DNA of 64,000 nt from Rhodamnia argentea (Eukaryota; Streptophyta; Magnoliopsida; Myrtales; Myrtaceae). Below are positions 46,078-58,639 of the stretch, piece by piece. The position numbers were made by a program, and so were the translations under genes. The notes beneath the pieces were generated by a model. The model was not told the DNA's origin. It searched no databases and was given only the letters and a program-made list of their open reading frames with translations. How positions within the stretch are numbered: the stretch's first letter is position 1; each line of letters opens with the position of its first letter. The stretch is taken from positions 8,417,001 through 8,481,000 of the forward strand of contig NC_063155.1 in the NCBI RefSeq assembly GCF_020921035.1, written 5' to 3'.

Positions 46078-49000
46078 ATAAAAATATTTTTTGATTTTTG
46101 ATTTTTTTCAATTTTTTTATTTTTATTTTTCCTTTATCTTTTTACTCTTTTTTCCTGACGAGTCCGAGGGCTGCAAAATCCTTGCCAGATCTGGGTGAGG
46201 GTCCGCCGGCAGCCCTAGCTGGACTTTGAGGAAAAATAAAAGAAAGGACAAAAATAAAAATAAATAATGAAAAGGTGAAGGAAAAAAAATAAAAAAATAA
46301 AATAATAAAAAATAAATACTTGTAAAAATTGTCCACATTGTTTTGGTAATATAGTTTTTTTTAATAATTCATAAGTTTTGCTAAATTGGATTAAATATAA
46401 AGTTTTTTAGTAATATGGATCGAGTCGAGTATGGTCGTTGATTTGTACTACATGAAAATGAATCAAAATAGGTTAAATAAGTCAATATGCGTCAGATCAT
46501 ATTCGACCCAATCCGATCTACCCATTTGACACCAATAATTAAGTTTTGTGAAATCAATTTCTGCAAATTTGATTACTTCAAATTACATATGATTTAACAA
46601 GTGCTTGGAGAACACTTATTGATATGACCCGTAGCACTTAGACAGTCCGTAGATTCCACACGAGTCGCAATCATCTATGAGAGAGAAATAGTGTTCCCAA
46701 ACATTTATGATCCATGAAAGTTATCGTTCTTACAATTGATCTTATCCCAAGTCGTTCCCAATTGCAGAAGGATTTGGAAGAGCATGACCTGAATACCTCT
46801 CGAGTGGATTCACTCATGAATTCTCATAATGTCAACATTATGCACTTATTGGATCGCCCTTCCTCGCTGTCAGAATATTTAAATATCAAAACACGCTTTA
46901 ATTTGGTTACTTAAGCTGTTTAAATAGTTAGCAGTGATATTTAAATATTCTAGCGCTGTCATTCCTCTATAGGCTAGACTTTGACCAAGACTAAACGTAG
47001 AAAAAAATATGGTAATGGACACAAAGAAGGAACATGAAAAGGCATGAATTCGAGTTCTCATATTCTAGAATAATTGATAGCAATTTCACAAAATCTTACG
47101 CCCTCATTCATACATAAGTTATGTTCTGCTCAATGAAAGTTCTCCATGAACCGACAATCGAAAAGAACGGGTGAGTTACTGGCGCGATGCACGACATTTT
47201 TTTTTAAAAATTGACCGAGGAAAACCGTGAACTCAATTCTACTTGGGACGAAACAATATGCAAAACGTGTCTCTCTGTATCATGTGCTGCATAATCTCCC
47301 ACGAATGCATGATGAAGTTGCAACCAGAGCCTTTCTTTCTTCTTTGACTTTCTCGGGGAGACTTTAATGTGGATTTCAGCACACATAGCCATCGCACGTG
47401 ACGCGGATGGCACGACGAAGGTAACGATTCTTAACCGATTGGTTCTTTTCATCACTAGGAAGTCGCAGTTGAGGTGATGTCAAGGACCATTTGAAACGAA
47501 CGGTTCGGTAGTACGACTTGCCACATGAACATCGAGAGTAATCCGGACGACGCCCGCCTTGGCGATTTTTCTTTTCGATATAGCTGTCGGACGATGTTTC
47601 GTGTAATTTTTCGCGCATCGGATGAAATCCATCCGTCAATTCATTCAATGACATGAGACGTATGCACCTTGCGCGTGCTGAGGAATTCGGAAAGAGTTTG
47701 CCAATTGGTTGCATCAAAGTAAAAATTGAACCCGAGAGCTCGTGTTTCATGCGATTATTAAAAGTCAAAGTACGTAGTGTGTGAGGATTTGAGATCCATT
47801 ATTGATCGATGAATTGCGCAAGACGATCTAATCGCCGGTGCTAATCAATCTCAATCATGCTTTTGAAATTGAAGCACATCTAAAAATCGATTGCATAGAA
47901 TTTCGTACTCGACATTAACGACTATCAAAACACATCCTCCAGTTGGCAACCCCAGATTTGAATGGATCCCGCGTGAATCCGCGTCATGCGAGTTTAACAA
48001 TTTCCGTCATATGCATGTGCACATTGAGTTTTTTTTTTTTTTTTTTTTTGCAAAACACGTGTTAATGGAACCTGACGAAGCTGACCGACAGAGGCATAGA
48101 TGGTTTGAAAACTCAAATCATAAAATTCGGTCGGGACGCGTATCATGGGAGCAATTGGAGGGGTCGGTAACGACTGTATAGCCCGATGCGTGCGCAAAAT
48201 ACTTTTTTCCGCCGCGTTTCGTGCGACGTCGTAATGCCGGACTGAAGTGACGGGTGGAGTCGTACACGAGCATCACGTGGGTGGACGGTGAATCCCAACA
48301 GGGTCCGACCCAGACCCACCCCATGGGCCCAATGGGTTCCCCACCTTCCCTAAAGATGGCCCTTTTGCCAAGACCCAAGACAGCATTTTTCTCCTTTATT
48401 CTCATGAGGGTCTAAATCAAATCAAAATTCCAAAAAAAAAAAAAATAAAAATTGGAGTTAATAAGAATTATATCAGATGGCCTTCGATCAGGGACCAGAA
48501 GTTTTCTGATTAATCCCAGTCGTTGATGTTGATATCTCGAGCCCCATCAAATCCTTTTTGGGTCTCTCCTTTAATTGTCATGATGGTGTAAGATTGTTGA
48601 TCAACTTTGGGAGATCTTTGTCCTTAGATTGGGCTCGATTAAGGAAGCTAACGCTGGTTTGGACTCGGGACCTCGTGCGTTGACACGTGCGAAAAAAGGG
48701 GAGATGAATTTATTTATTTTGCCTTTGGGGCAGTATTGCAATTTCCAGTGACCGTAATTGCTTTAAATGTCGATAATTAGATAGAACTGGTAATTGTTAG
48801 TAATTGTTGCGACCCGCGAGAACATCTTCTTTTTTTTTTTTTCTCGAAAACGGGACGAAGTCCGAGGGCATTCAGAATCATCTCCGCGGCTGCCGTTGTA
48901 GAAGAAAATGGCGATGCCTAGGATTGGTGCTGGTGGAACCATTCAAGAGCGAAAGCTGCACTCATCTGTGGTTGTCTTGCTTTGCCCCGTTTCGCTTTCC

Positions 49001-49707
49001 TTTCCTCATGCCCCTGGCCCTGGCACAATCCTTCGCGGAGTCCCGCCCCGAATTCGTCTTCCGGTCGTTCCTAGCAGTTGCCGTTTGGAAACTGTGCGTT
49101 GCTTGAGTTTCTCCTTCGTTTTAGCAGAAGCCTATCGTTTCCATTGGCAAGGTAACAGGTAATCTTTGTCAGCAATCTGGCTTCGGAACTCCGGTTTGTT
49201 ATCATTTTAGCATGTTCCAGCCTCTGAAGACGCGGGTAATTTACACGGTTCACGGGATTTCGTTCTTGGCACCGATTCTGCTTGCGACCCGGTACTAATT
49301 TCGGCATAAACACCAGCAGATCGAAGCTGAAGCTACTGCTGTGAGGGCTGCTGCAGATACTGTACGCCCTTTGAATTTTCACTGCTAACTTTCGTGTCTC
49401 AATGTTCAAGAGCTGTCCTCTCTCCTGCACGACTACTTGCTATTGGCTAATTGTTTCTCATGACGGCCACGTTGATAATCATACTTAGCAAATGATGTCT
49501 CTAGGAGATCTTAGGTATCGAATACACTAACATGAATTCAAGATGAGTATAGAATATTTGCACCTACTAAACGAATATGAGTAGATGCATAAGCCTTCTA
49601 CCATCATATGTGAATAATAGTAACTGCTTCCTCATCTGTAGTTAGAACTATCTCGACTGACGAGGCATCATCCCACCATCTCATGGGAGATGGAATATAA
49701 GTTCATG

Positions 49708-50680
49708 GAAAAATTTCAAATAAGGGTCCAAAGTGCTATCGTTTTCTCAAATAAGAACCTGAAGTGAACGTTGTTTCAAATGAAGGCCTTAAGTGAATAA
49801 TGTTTCAAATAAGGGCTTGAAGTGACCATGGCGGTCTCAAATAAATACATAACCTTTATTGCCTCAAATAAGCCTGCAGCGCCTGGAATGGGCCGGGCGA
49901 GGGACCGGTGTTAGGATTTGATTCATACTTCCTCGCGACAAGAAAGCATGTGGGTATCGCTTCATACCGAGCGAGCGGGAGTCCAAGGGAGTTGCCCGAC
50001 GGGGATCTCAAGGGGACAACGCTCTCTGGATACTTGAGGGCTTTTACAATTTAAGCCCATAATTTTTCATTAATAGTTTGAGTTTGGACTCATGAATAGC
50101 TACTATTATATATATTCTTTTTCGTTTGTAATTAAGTGATGTAACAAGAGGTGCAAGGTGCTAATTATAGTGATATCCTCTGCTGAACGTAACCTTAATT
50201 TAAGGGTAAATCGGGATAAAATCTTGTGTCTCGATTTCTCTTTCTCACTTTACGTTTTTTTTCGACTTGATTATGCGCCGAATCCTAATAACGGGTTGCG
50301 GGCGATGGTTAGCCTTGCTTGCGGCTAGTGAGGCCCATGCACGGCTAGCAAGGGCCTAGACGACGCGACCCTTGCTTGCAATCGGCCTTGCCCAAGTGAG
50401 GCCGCGCTCAAGTGAGGCGAGGCCGGTGAGGGTGGCCCTCACCTAGCTCTCTCTGGGCATCATCAATGGCCATTGGCAAAAATGAAAGAAAAAATAGAAA
50501 AAAATGAAAAACGAAAAAAAAATGAAAAGAAAAGGAAAAAAAATCCAAAAAAGAGAAGGTTGAAAATGCCCTTGACCAACCTAAAGGTCATACCTTTATT
50601 TAAGATTGTCATAATCACTTCAGACCCTCATTTAAGACAATATTTACTTCAGATCCTTTTTTAAAAAACAATAGCACTTT
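49708..50680. mobile_element. Family B foldback MITE interrupted by an LTR-type insertion
   Basis: The left end GGAAAAATTTCAAATAAGGG and phrases such as 'aagtgaacgttgtttcaaat' match the family B element at 13.9 kb. The right half (50291-50680) has the GC-rich core with GCTAGCAAGGGCC and then 'cttcagaccctcatttaag' phrases. The two halves are separated by the 382-bp segment listed next. Confidence 0.65.
49909..50290. mobile_element. Solitary LTR-like fossil nested in the MITE
   Basis: The segment begins TGTTAGGATTTG and ends AATCCTAATA, inverted ends of the kind seen in plant LTRs. It is flanked by ACCGG and ACGGG, a plausible 5-bp target duplication. No internal retroelement region is present. 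It is younger than the MITE it interrupts; the diverged ends suggest it is not recent. Family assignment by end pattern only. Confidence 0.55.
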
Positions 50681-51298
50681 AGGCTTTGGATCTAGCCACA
50701 CCACAGCCTGATTATCGTGGGTGTCTTCTACATCAACAAGAATAAATGCACCACCATAGAAACTCATGATGATGGTTATCTCATGCTCATTTTCCTTTGC
50801 ATTTACCTTATTCAAACTTGGACCTCTTGTCCTTGGTATCTCGCAACCGGTTAGTCAAGCCATATCGTATATTGTGAATGTGGATCACAGTCCATCATAT
50901 GTAAGGATCACTGGACCTCATGTCCTCTCAAGCCTGCACAGCTAGGCTCTCCACCCGAACCGGCCTTGCACAACTATTTCAAAGCCGGTTCCCTATTCTA
51001 GAAATGGGGAACCGGTTTTGATCGGTTAGTGTCCCATCTTTATACCCTGAATCGAGCGGTTCTATTCGAAAATCGAACCTTATTTAGGATAGAACCTAAA
51101 ACCTAAAATGCTAGAGGTCGGTTTACCTAAAAAAAATTTAGTTCAACGCACGCTCGAATAATTAAACCCATAATCTCATGAAACTAAGCGCATGCGCTGC
51201 ACCCCTTCACCAACAATTTTGCTTATGTTTGTATGTACCTAAAGATTTTGTACAATGGAAAATGTCACAAATTTCGAAAAAGTTGAAACCCTACAAAG

Positions 51299-51565
51299 TA
51301 GGGGTATGCATGAGAATCGAATAGGACTAGCCTGTTGTGATCGATTCCCGATTCTAAATTTTTTTAAGTGAAAATAAACGGTGAGGTTTCCTATTTCAAG
51401 TGCAAAACCAAACTGTTTAGACGGACCGATATGCTTTTCTCATATCTTTTATTTTCTTTTAACGAGCAAAGAAGAGAAAATTTGCCATATCGGTCCAACC
51501 CTAGAACCTGGATGGTTCCCAGTTTTAGGGTGAAACCGGCCTAACCGAAGAACCGATCACCCCTA
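51299..51565. mobile_element. hAT-like MITE
   Basis: The 267-bp segment begins TAGGGGTATGC and ends GATCACCCCTA, a short terminal inverted repeat of hAT type. Flanks CTACAAAG and CAACAAAC (6 of 8 alike) fit an aged 8-bp target duplication. The interior holds CGATTCCCGATT and AACCGGCCTAACC-type words that also occur, without clear ends, near 26.65, 31.8, 32.2 and 51.0 kb. Confidence 0.65.
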
Positions 51566-51879
51566 CAACAAACTTAAACTTAGCCGCCTATCATCTCTTT
51601 TGTGTCAAAACTCTCTCTCACATACGGATTAAGTATAAAAAAAAAATGGTTGCAGTTAAAAAGCAGAGTCACAATGCAAAAGCCTTATCTCTGTCTCCGT
51701 TGCTCAAGGCTTGGCAATCCGTCTCCCTTACTCTATTTTTCATCTTTTCTCCGACTCAGTCTCTCCCTCTTTTCAAATACTTTCTGCTGATTATCAATGA
51801 TGGGCAGTACGTTGCATTCGCCTCTTATTTGCTTTCACTGTTTTTTTTTTTCTCTCACCAAATTCTCAAGTGTTACAAT

Positions 51880-52720
51880 TAGGTGCACAAACACTAGAAA
51901 ATAGAGAGTAAATGCAAGAAAGAGAAATCAAAAAATAAGATTTATCATAATACACCCTTAAGCTAAGCTATATCCAGTAGAGAATTCCACTGTAATTAAC
52001 ACCTCAAATCTCGAAAAAAACATTATAAAAAAAAGTCATAAATTTATTGTAATTGTTCCAATTTAATACTAAACTTATTTTTAGCCGATTTAGCCTTAAA
52101 ACCTTTTGCACTTGTGCCAATTTAATTCATCCGGCGAATTTTGGCATGCTGGTGCTAATGTGGACGTCGGTCAGCTGGAGAAAGGAGAGAGAAGGAGAAG
52201 GAAAAAAAAGAAAAAGGAAAAGGAAAAAAATAAAAATTTCAAAATTCAAAAAAGTACTAAATATTATTTCTTTGGCCAATTGCAAAAGGTTTAAAATCAA
52301 ATTGGAAAAAAAAAATTATAACCGCATTGGGACAATTGCAAAAGGTTTAAGATCAAATTGGCCCCAAAAAAAAGTTTTATGATTGAATTGATATAATTGC
52401 AATAGGTTTATAATTTCTTTGGTAATTTTTCTCTCACATTGTTGTTATAACTCTCAGTTATAACTGAAAGATTATATAGAGGTCACTCAATAGCTATTCA
52501 TGAGTCCAAGCCTCAGTAGCTATTCATGGACCTAAGTCCAAACAACCAATAGAGTGCGAATCTAAACTATAAAAACCCTATGGCGCTTGGGGGCACAGCC
52601 TCCTATGACCCCATCCGCTCACCGAGGAATGGGATCCCTATGCCTTTATGTCGATAGGAAATATGAACCACACCCTAACATCGGGTGAAATCAAGAATCG
52701 GCTTGGAATTGGCTAGTTCC
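51880..52720. repeat. Dispersed repeat, probably LTR-derived, split by a family A MITE
   Basis: Left part (about 51935-52012) resembles 21430-21520: TTATCAT, CACCCTTAA, ATCCA, TGTAATTA, CTCA in the same order. The right part (52437-52720) contains a near-repeat (TAGCTATTCATGAGTCCAAG and TAGCTATTCATGGACCTAAG) and ends CACACCCTAACA. A fossil whose exact family and ends could not be fixed. Confidence 0.35.
52013..52433. mobile_element. AT-rich foldback MITE, family A (inserted in a repeat)
   Basis: The left half reads AAGTCATAAATTTATTGTAA then 'ttccaatttaatactaaac'. The right half, reversed, gives ACCTATTGCAATTATATCAA, the mirrored family A edge. The GC-rich core is reduced. It lies between the two halves of the repeat at 51.88-52.72 kb. 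Confidence 0.65.
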
Positions 52721-54486
52721 AAGCATTGCTTGTTCGGTTTACAATTCCAAAAAATTCAAGGTTTTGATCCACTTTGGAATGGATCATCGTTAGGAGGGCT
52801 TAGTCCGAAACAGTAAAACCTTTCTCTTTTCTCGGAATATTAAATGCATAGTCATATAGGGAGTTTGTCTCTAGCAAAAGGCCGTAGCATAAATGTTCAT
52901 TACATAACATTATTCACCGGCAAAATATTATTACACGACTAATATGATGTATATTTCGATAACCACAGTTGCAAGTGATAACACACTAATCTCTTGACTT
53001 TTCCCGATGTAAACGATGGCAATCAGAGGAAAACCAAGAAGTTTAACAAGAACCAGCGAAACGTCATGCCCTAACGTGACATTGCTTTCGCACAAGAAAA
53101 TGACCGATGAATATCTATCCAATTCGACGATCCAATATTTTAAGCGTCACATATTATGCCATGAACTCATTATATATATCTTCAAGATTGTAATTTTTCA
53201 TTCTTTTGGGCTCACTAAATATGTATATGCTCTTATTGCCAGAAGAAATAATCATCAAAATTTTTGACAGGTAATAACTCTAATCTTGATTTGTGCTTAT
53301 TTTTAAAATAATTTATCGAATTTTCAGCGGTAAAAAAGTATGTCCCTAATAACAAGAAGAATTTGTAATCGAAGTAAGATTCAATGCTTCATAGATGATT
53401 TTTCCCTCATTGAAGATCTAGAAAGCAAGGAGGGAGAAGATTTGAAGGTCAGTGAGTTTCTTACATCCTTCTCTTTGCGTGGGAGATGCAAAGGATGGGA
53501 CAGTTACAAGGCTCGGGAGCGTGGAGGGCACACGCTAGGAGTGGGCCAGACAACGGTGAGACCTCGACATCATCCTCGTTCCTCGGTCACTCCATCCCTC
53601 CTGCTCGTGAACGCCACACGCCTCCTCCTCCTTCTCCCCCCTTTGACTCTTCTCCTCCTTCTTTAATTCTCGGAATTTTTTGCCAAAATCCGTAGCCAAA
53701 GCTGACATTTTGGAGTGACTTCAGCGCTAATTTGGTCAATTCCGTGGATTTCCCCTGTTACCCAATTTCCAAGAAACTGTAATTTCAAGAATTTGATTTA
53801 CTGTTTTGGTGGTTGAATGCGAGAGGGGGGAGGAGGGAGAGACAAAAGGGAAGAGGTGGGCACGTGGAGAGGGGAGAGGACATGATTCTATGCTTAGTAT
53901 CGGCAGGTGGTCGCCACGCTCCTTCCTGTGTCCGTGTCTCTTTCTCTCTCTCTCTCATACCTGCTCCTTCAATCACATGCCCTCTCCCTCGCTAACCCTA
54001 GAATCCTTGAATTTTTTTTGTGCCCAATTGTCCCGATTCGTCGATTGATTGTCGCCTGGCAATCTGCCCCTTTTCTCCAGGTAGATCAATCACGCTGTTT
54101 CTCTCCATCGGTAGTTTTAGTTTGGCTTGATTTCAATCTCTGGTTTGCTTGTTGAGCTCTTTTTCTTGCTCTGGTTGCTGTGATTCTTGATTTTCGTGTC
54201 TTGCTAGGCTTGATTTTGGTACTTTGTTGATCTGGGGATTTAATTTGATAGTTTCCTGGTTCGGTTCTGGTCGAAAGATCCCTTTTTTTTTCCCTGGTTT
54301 GTGAGTGAATGATTGGGTTCTGTACTGTAGGACCTGGATAGTTTGTGTTTGGTAGCAGGAGGAGGTCAAATTTTGTAGATTAGTTTTGAAATTGGCGATT
54401 GGTTGCGTACTGTTTGCCAAATGGAGTAGAAGCTTGATCGGCCTCGTTTAGTTTCTTCAGTGATTTGCGTTTGCATAGCAACAACC

Positions 54487-57113
54487 ATGGTTTCGGAGGC
54501 GAGCACTTCATCCGGCGACAATACCAACGTGGTTGTGGAGGCATCACTATCAGCAGGAAGGTTAGTTCTCGTTTGGCTGTTTTAATTGATCGCAGTTGTT
54601 GTGACTGCTGTGTACCTCTGAGTTCTTGTAGTCCATGCCATGTGTAATCGCTGTTCGTAATGCACGTAATCACGCATATGAACCGTGAGTTGTGCAGATG
54701 AGGATGTATTTAAGAGCCTGCTGTCGTTTATCAGTAGAAATTGACGGAAAGTAGCACTTTTGGGGATGATCATTTGAAGAATGTGGCTCATGGAAACTTA
54801 AATATTTCAGTTTCTTTTGTCCATCTTTGGAATGTTGTTTTTAGTTTATCTTGACATGATCTCTCCACTTATCACAGTGTACTAATTTGTTACCTCGCCT
54901 TGAAAAATCCTTCTTTTGATAGTGACATGCACTTTCGCTCAACATTATGACCATATCAAGAAAGAAGTGACTTGACCGAGAACAAGTGTCGATATGCATG
55001 ATGGTTTCTGTACTTTGGCTTATTAACTTCAAATAATAATGGGAGCCTATGAGTCGTAGTTTATGAGATTGACAAGGTCTTTTTGCTTGTGTCAGAGATA
55101 AGGAACATAAGCTGAATGGTTCAAATATCATTCGATCCGCATAGTGAATAAGTTTAATGGAGCCTTAGGCTTCTGTTAGCTGAATTGATTCACCAGTATA
55201 ATCATATGGTCAAGTTAGTGTCGGTTGAGATATGCTGCGTATAGGCTTAATTTATTAGTTGCTTGTTTTATTACAGATATGCCGCTTTACATGGGAATTA
55301 GTGTTTGAGAAATTTGGGTATACCTGAATCTAAACCAGTAATTAACAATTATCTCTTGATTTCGGATTTTTTGTGGCGAAGTGTAGAAGTGGTACAGGTC
55401 TTGGTTTTTTATATTCCCTTCGGCGTTGGCGTGTCGATTCTATCTTAGCTTAACTCCGAGGCCTGGGTATAGCTTAAAAAGCTGCTTGCCATATTAATGT
55501 TTTCTTTGTAGACAATAAGTCTAACTGGCTCATGCATTTTTACTAGAAATTGGTAATCCTTGATGGAAGATCCACATGATTGTCCTGTAAGGACCGTTCA
55601 TTTTGTTTTCTTCAACTCTAGCATGGTACCCGCAGGGTCAACTTTCTGCTCTGTCTAGTGCATGTTTTAAGTGCCACATTTCCATTTAGGAATAGGGAGG
55701 TGGGGGTAGGACTTGGGGAACAGGGACATGGAGCCAAAAAGATAGCGCTTGTTGTACTGATTGGTCCTTATCGCTTCAGACTATGTTTCAAATCATTTCG
55801 ATTGTATGCTCTGTTTCAAATTCTCATGCTATTCATTTTCTTGGCATGGCATGGACATGCCCTGTTTCAAATCATTTTCATTCTATGCTTTGTGGTCTCA
55901 CAATTTTTATTTTGCTTTTGCAGGTCATCTCCTTGCAAAAAGAATCAAGGTAAAGTACCAAAGAGAGTTCACAAAGCCGAGCGGGAGAAACAAAAGCGTG
56001 AGCATTTGAATGAGCTTTTCCAAGATTTGGCAAGTGCACTCGGTAATTATCATCTTGTTTAGTGGATGAAATAATCTGCTTCACATTATAGCAAGATGCT
56101 CTCTCCTGTCCAGTTTATCTGCTCAGACACTTTTGGTCTGATGAGTACATCAAATCGCTCCATTTGGATTTGATATCATTGTGGTAAATTTCTTGCGCAG
56201 AATTGAACCAGCAGAACAGTGGCAAGGCCTCTATACTGTGCGAAGCTGGTCGCCTGTTGAAAGAAATATTTGGCCAAATTGAGGGTCTTAAAAAGGAGAA
56301 CGTTGCTCTCTTATCTGAGTCTCGCTACGTAAGTACTAACTTGTATTGTTTGTCTTTTGATGCTGATGTTTGGGCATGTCTGCTGTTCCTGAAATGTAGG
56401 CTCGTAAAGTTTAGTGTCAACGACTCTTGGTCTCATGTCCTTTGCCTATCATTTTGATACTTATTTCCTCTTTGGAAAAAAAAATTATACCTGTGAGGTT
56501 CTGTATGTCAATTTTTTCTTTTAACACACCCAATATGAGTTTAGGACTTTGCTTTGGAGTTCCTGTCACTTGACCATTTCACTCTTCTATGGGATAATCA
56601 AACTGAAAATTTCTTGATGTTTCATTTGGCATCAGTTTGTTTTAAAGTTCTAGGGGCGATAACTCTTGTGAAATGCTGGTTCAGGTGACTGTCGAGAAGA
56701 ATGAGCTGAAAGAGGAGAATTCTGCCTTAGAAGCCCAAATAGAGAAATTGCAGAACGAGCTAAGAGCCCGGGCAGCAGAGTCTAAGCCTGATCTGAATGC
56801 ACCTCCTCCTGAATGTGCCCAACCTGCAGCGACGGCTAGTTATCCTGGAGAGACTACAGGGTTGACTACTGCGGAACCCCCATTGCAGCAAACACATGCT
56901 GTGATCATCGTCCCCCTTCAACCCGATCTCTCGTCATATACCGTGCATGCCCCTGCACATGTGAGTAAACCGCACCCAAGATACCCCACGCCTGCAGATT
57001 CATGGCCGTCGCAGCTCCTCGGCGACCAAACCGCCAGGAGGAATGGACTCCCAATTAGTGGTGGCAATAATGGTTGCAGCAATAGGGAAAATGGCCCTGA
57101 TGATGGCATGTAA
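54487..57113 (+). CDS. PYE: POPEYE-like bHLH transcription factor (bHLH47)
   Basis: Four coding exons (54487-54560, 55924-56042, 56201-56328, 56685-57113) join in frame to 249 residues; Arabidopsis PYE has 240. The order is: Ser-rich N-terminus (MVSEASTSSG), GKVPKRVHKAEREKQKREHL (basic region, about 35-52), the helix-loop-helix to about 92 (LNELFQDLASALELNQQNSG, then KASILCEAGRLLKEIFGQIE), and a leucine-rich coiled coil VTVEKNELKEENSALEAQIE (about 108-127) running to about 136. KPDLNAPPPE follows, containing DLNAPP, which fits the DLNxxP repression motif. The C-terminus shows VSKPHPRYPTPADSWPSQLL. POPEYE acts in the nucleus of root pericycle cells to restrain iron-homeostasis genes under iron deficiency. 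The first intron is 1.36 kb. A leader upstream of the ATG is likely to contain further untranslated sequence. Confidence 0.93.
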
Positions 57114-58639
57114 AACTCGGTTTTAGACTTTTGAGAATCTGTACCATTGTATTCTTGAATTTGCTCCTTTAGCTTTCTCCCCTTTAGCACCTAGGATCGG
57201 CAGTTTGTACATGGATGACGATGGATAAGGGTAAAAATTTCAAACTTTGAAATGTTTTCTCTCCTCTTTTGCAGCGATTGACACGTGATCAGCGCTTTAG
57301 ACATGCTAGCGATATGAATCGGGGACTTAACTAATATTAAAAACTTTTCATGCCGACGGAGTATTTACATGTGGTACTCTAAACAAGTGCAAGTCCCCAC
57401 TAATGGAAAAATCAAATTCAGTGAGGAATTGGTTCATCCTACACGGACATCTCATGGGCATCTTGCTTTTCTATGTTTTATAGACTTGTATGTAAATATT
57501 GAGAGTGAAGATATTCTATACAAAACGTGATTATGTCACTAAAAAGTTTTCTTTTGGTTTAAAATAATCAATATGTAGAATCGAAATAAGCGCCGTTTCG
57601 ACACTCAGAAAGTCAATTTTAAACATTTTCAAAAACGAGGGATCAAAATGTAAATTTATCAGAAAAAAATATGCTTAAGTCATATATCCAATCACCCTAA
57701 AATTAATACGCCCAATTAGGGAAAAAAAAAACCAATCGTGACTATAAAACGCGTCTCAATATGTCGAAATTTTCTATTTTCTAAGAAATGACGTGTTGGC
57801 ATATCGTGTCATGTATCACGTGTCGGTATAGGTATTATGTAGATTTTGATAATCCACAATCAGTTTTCTGGGTTCATGGCGCACTCTGTTCCTCTTCACT
57901 TGACTTAAAAGCTCCGCAAAACAGTTGGTTTCAACTCAATTCAGTTCACGTAGGCAAATCAATGACGACAGATCGGTCGAGTAAAGCTGAGCAAATCAAA
58001 GCAAAAGAGTAGAAAATGTAAAATTCTCGAAGAAAATTCAGTAATCAACAAATAAATTATTACTGCATCCGTACCTCTGGTCTGGGCCTGGGGACGGAAC
58101 GCACGTACGCGCACGTTCGGAAGAAGAAGACGACACCAGACAGAGACCCACATATAATAGAAGGCACGAGAAGTGGCACTTTCGTGGTTTTGACAGGGAC
58201 CAGGGTCTTTGTCCTAGAATCTTTCTCCACTTTTGTTGCACCCAACCCAACCCACCCCACCGCCTCACAAGATCCGACGGTTTAGGATGCACCGTGGCCC
58301 GGCAACCAAACCCACTGTCCGAAGCCACGGAAGTCAAGGTCCTGCGTGGCGCATCGCAATTGGTGGAATGAATGAGCTCAACTGAACCCGGTAGCACTGT
58401 AGCGAATGAATTCATGCGTCTGCTTTTGGCAAACTTCCACGCCTTTGTTTTCTACTGCTTTTGTTCTTGCTTTTCTTAAAGCTCTTATTCTCCACTTCTC
58501 TCTCTCTCTCTCTCTCTCTCAAGAACTAATTTCTACCTGAAACCCTATAATTCTACTCTTATCTCTCTCTCTGCTGCATCACGCAAGGGCTATAATTAGA
58601 AGAAGAAGACTGGGGAAGACGCGCATTTGAAAGAGAATA
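57114..58639. other. Spacer between POPEYE-like and HVA22-like genes
   Basis: Contains the bHLH 3' region, a diverged relative (about 57600-57840) of the 1.26-1.65 kb repeat, and the HVA22 promoter and leader with a CT microsatellite near 58498-58520 and CTCTCTCT at 58563. No other gene recognised. Confidence 0.55.

Larger units (their letters stand above)
44050..54486. other. Spacer between TCP14-like and POPEYE-like genes
   Basis: Begins with the TCP 3' region, then GA/CT microsatellites (44503-44520, 44609-44631, 45299-45327), a 72-bp tandem duplication (45733-45876), two micro-insertions, a partial family A-like element (about 46075-46390), a nested family B element (49708-50680), an hAT-like MITE (51299-51565), a repeat with an inserted family A element (51880-52720) and, from about 53.5 kb, the promoter and leader of the bHLH gene. 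The open frames at 47376-47768 (-), 48118-48405 (-) and 48804-49162 (+) resemble nothing I know. A short stretch near 49321-49360 could encode EAEATAVRAAADT between splice-like sites, but no gene can be built around it. Confidence 0.5.

Noticed and set aside
48019-48052. T run of over twenty bases as a micro-insertion
   Set aside because: No matching flanks and no GACC-type motif.
48804-49162. Possible small gene (MAMPRIGAGG frame)
   Set aside because: No known family, no supporting exon structure, ends in a stop after low-complexity residues.
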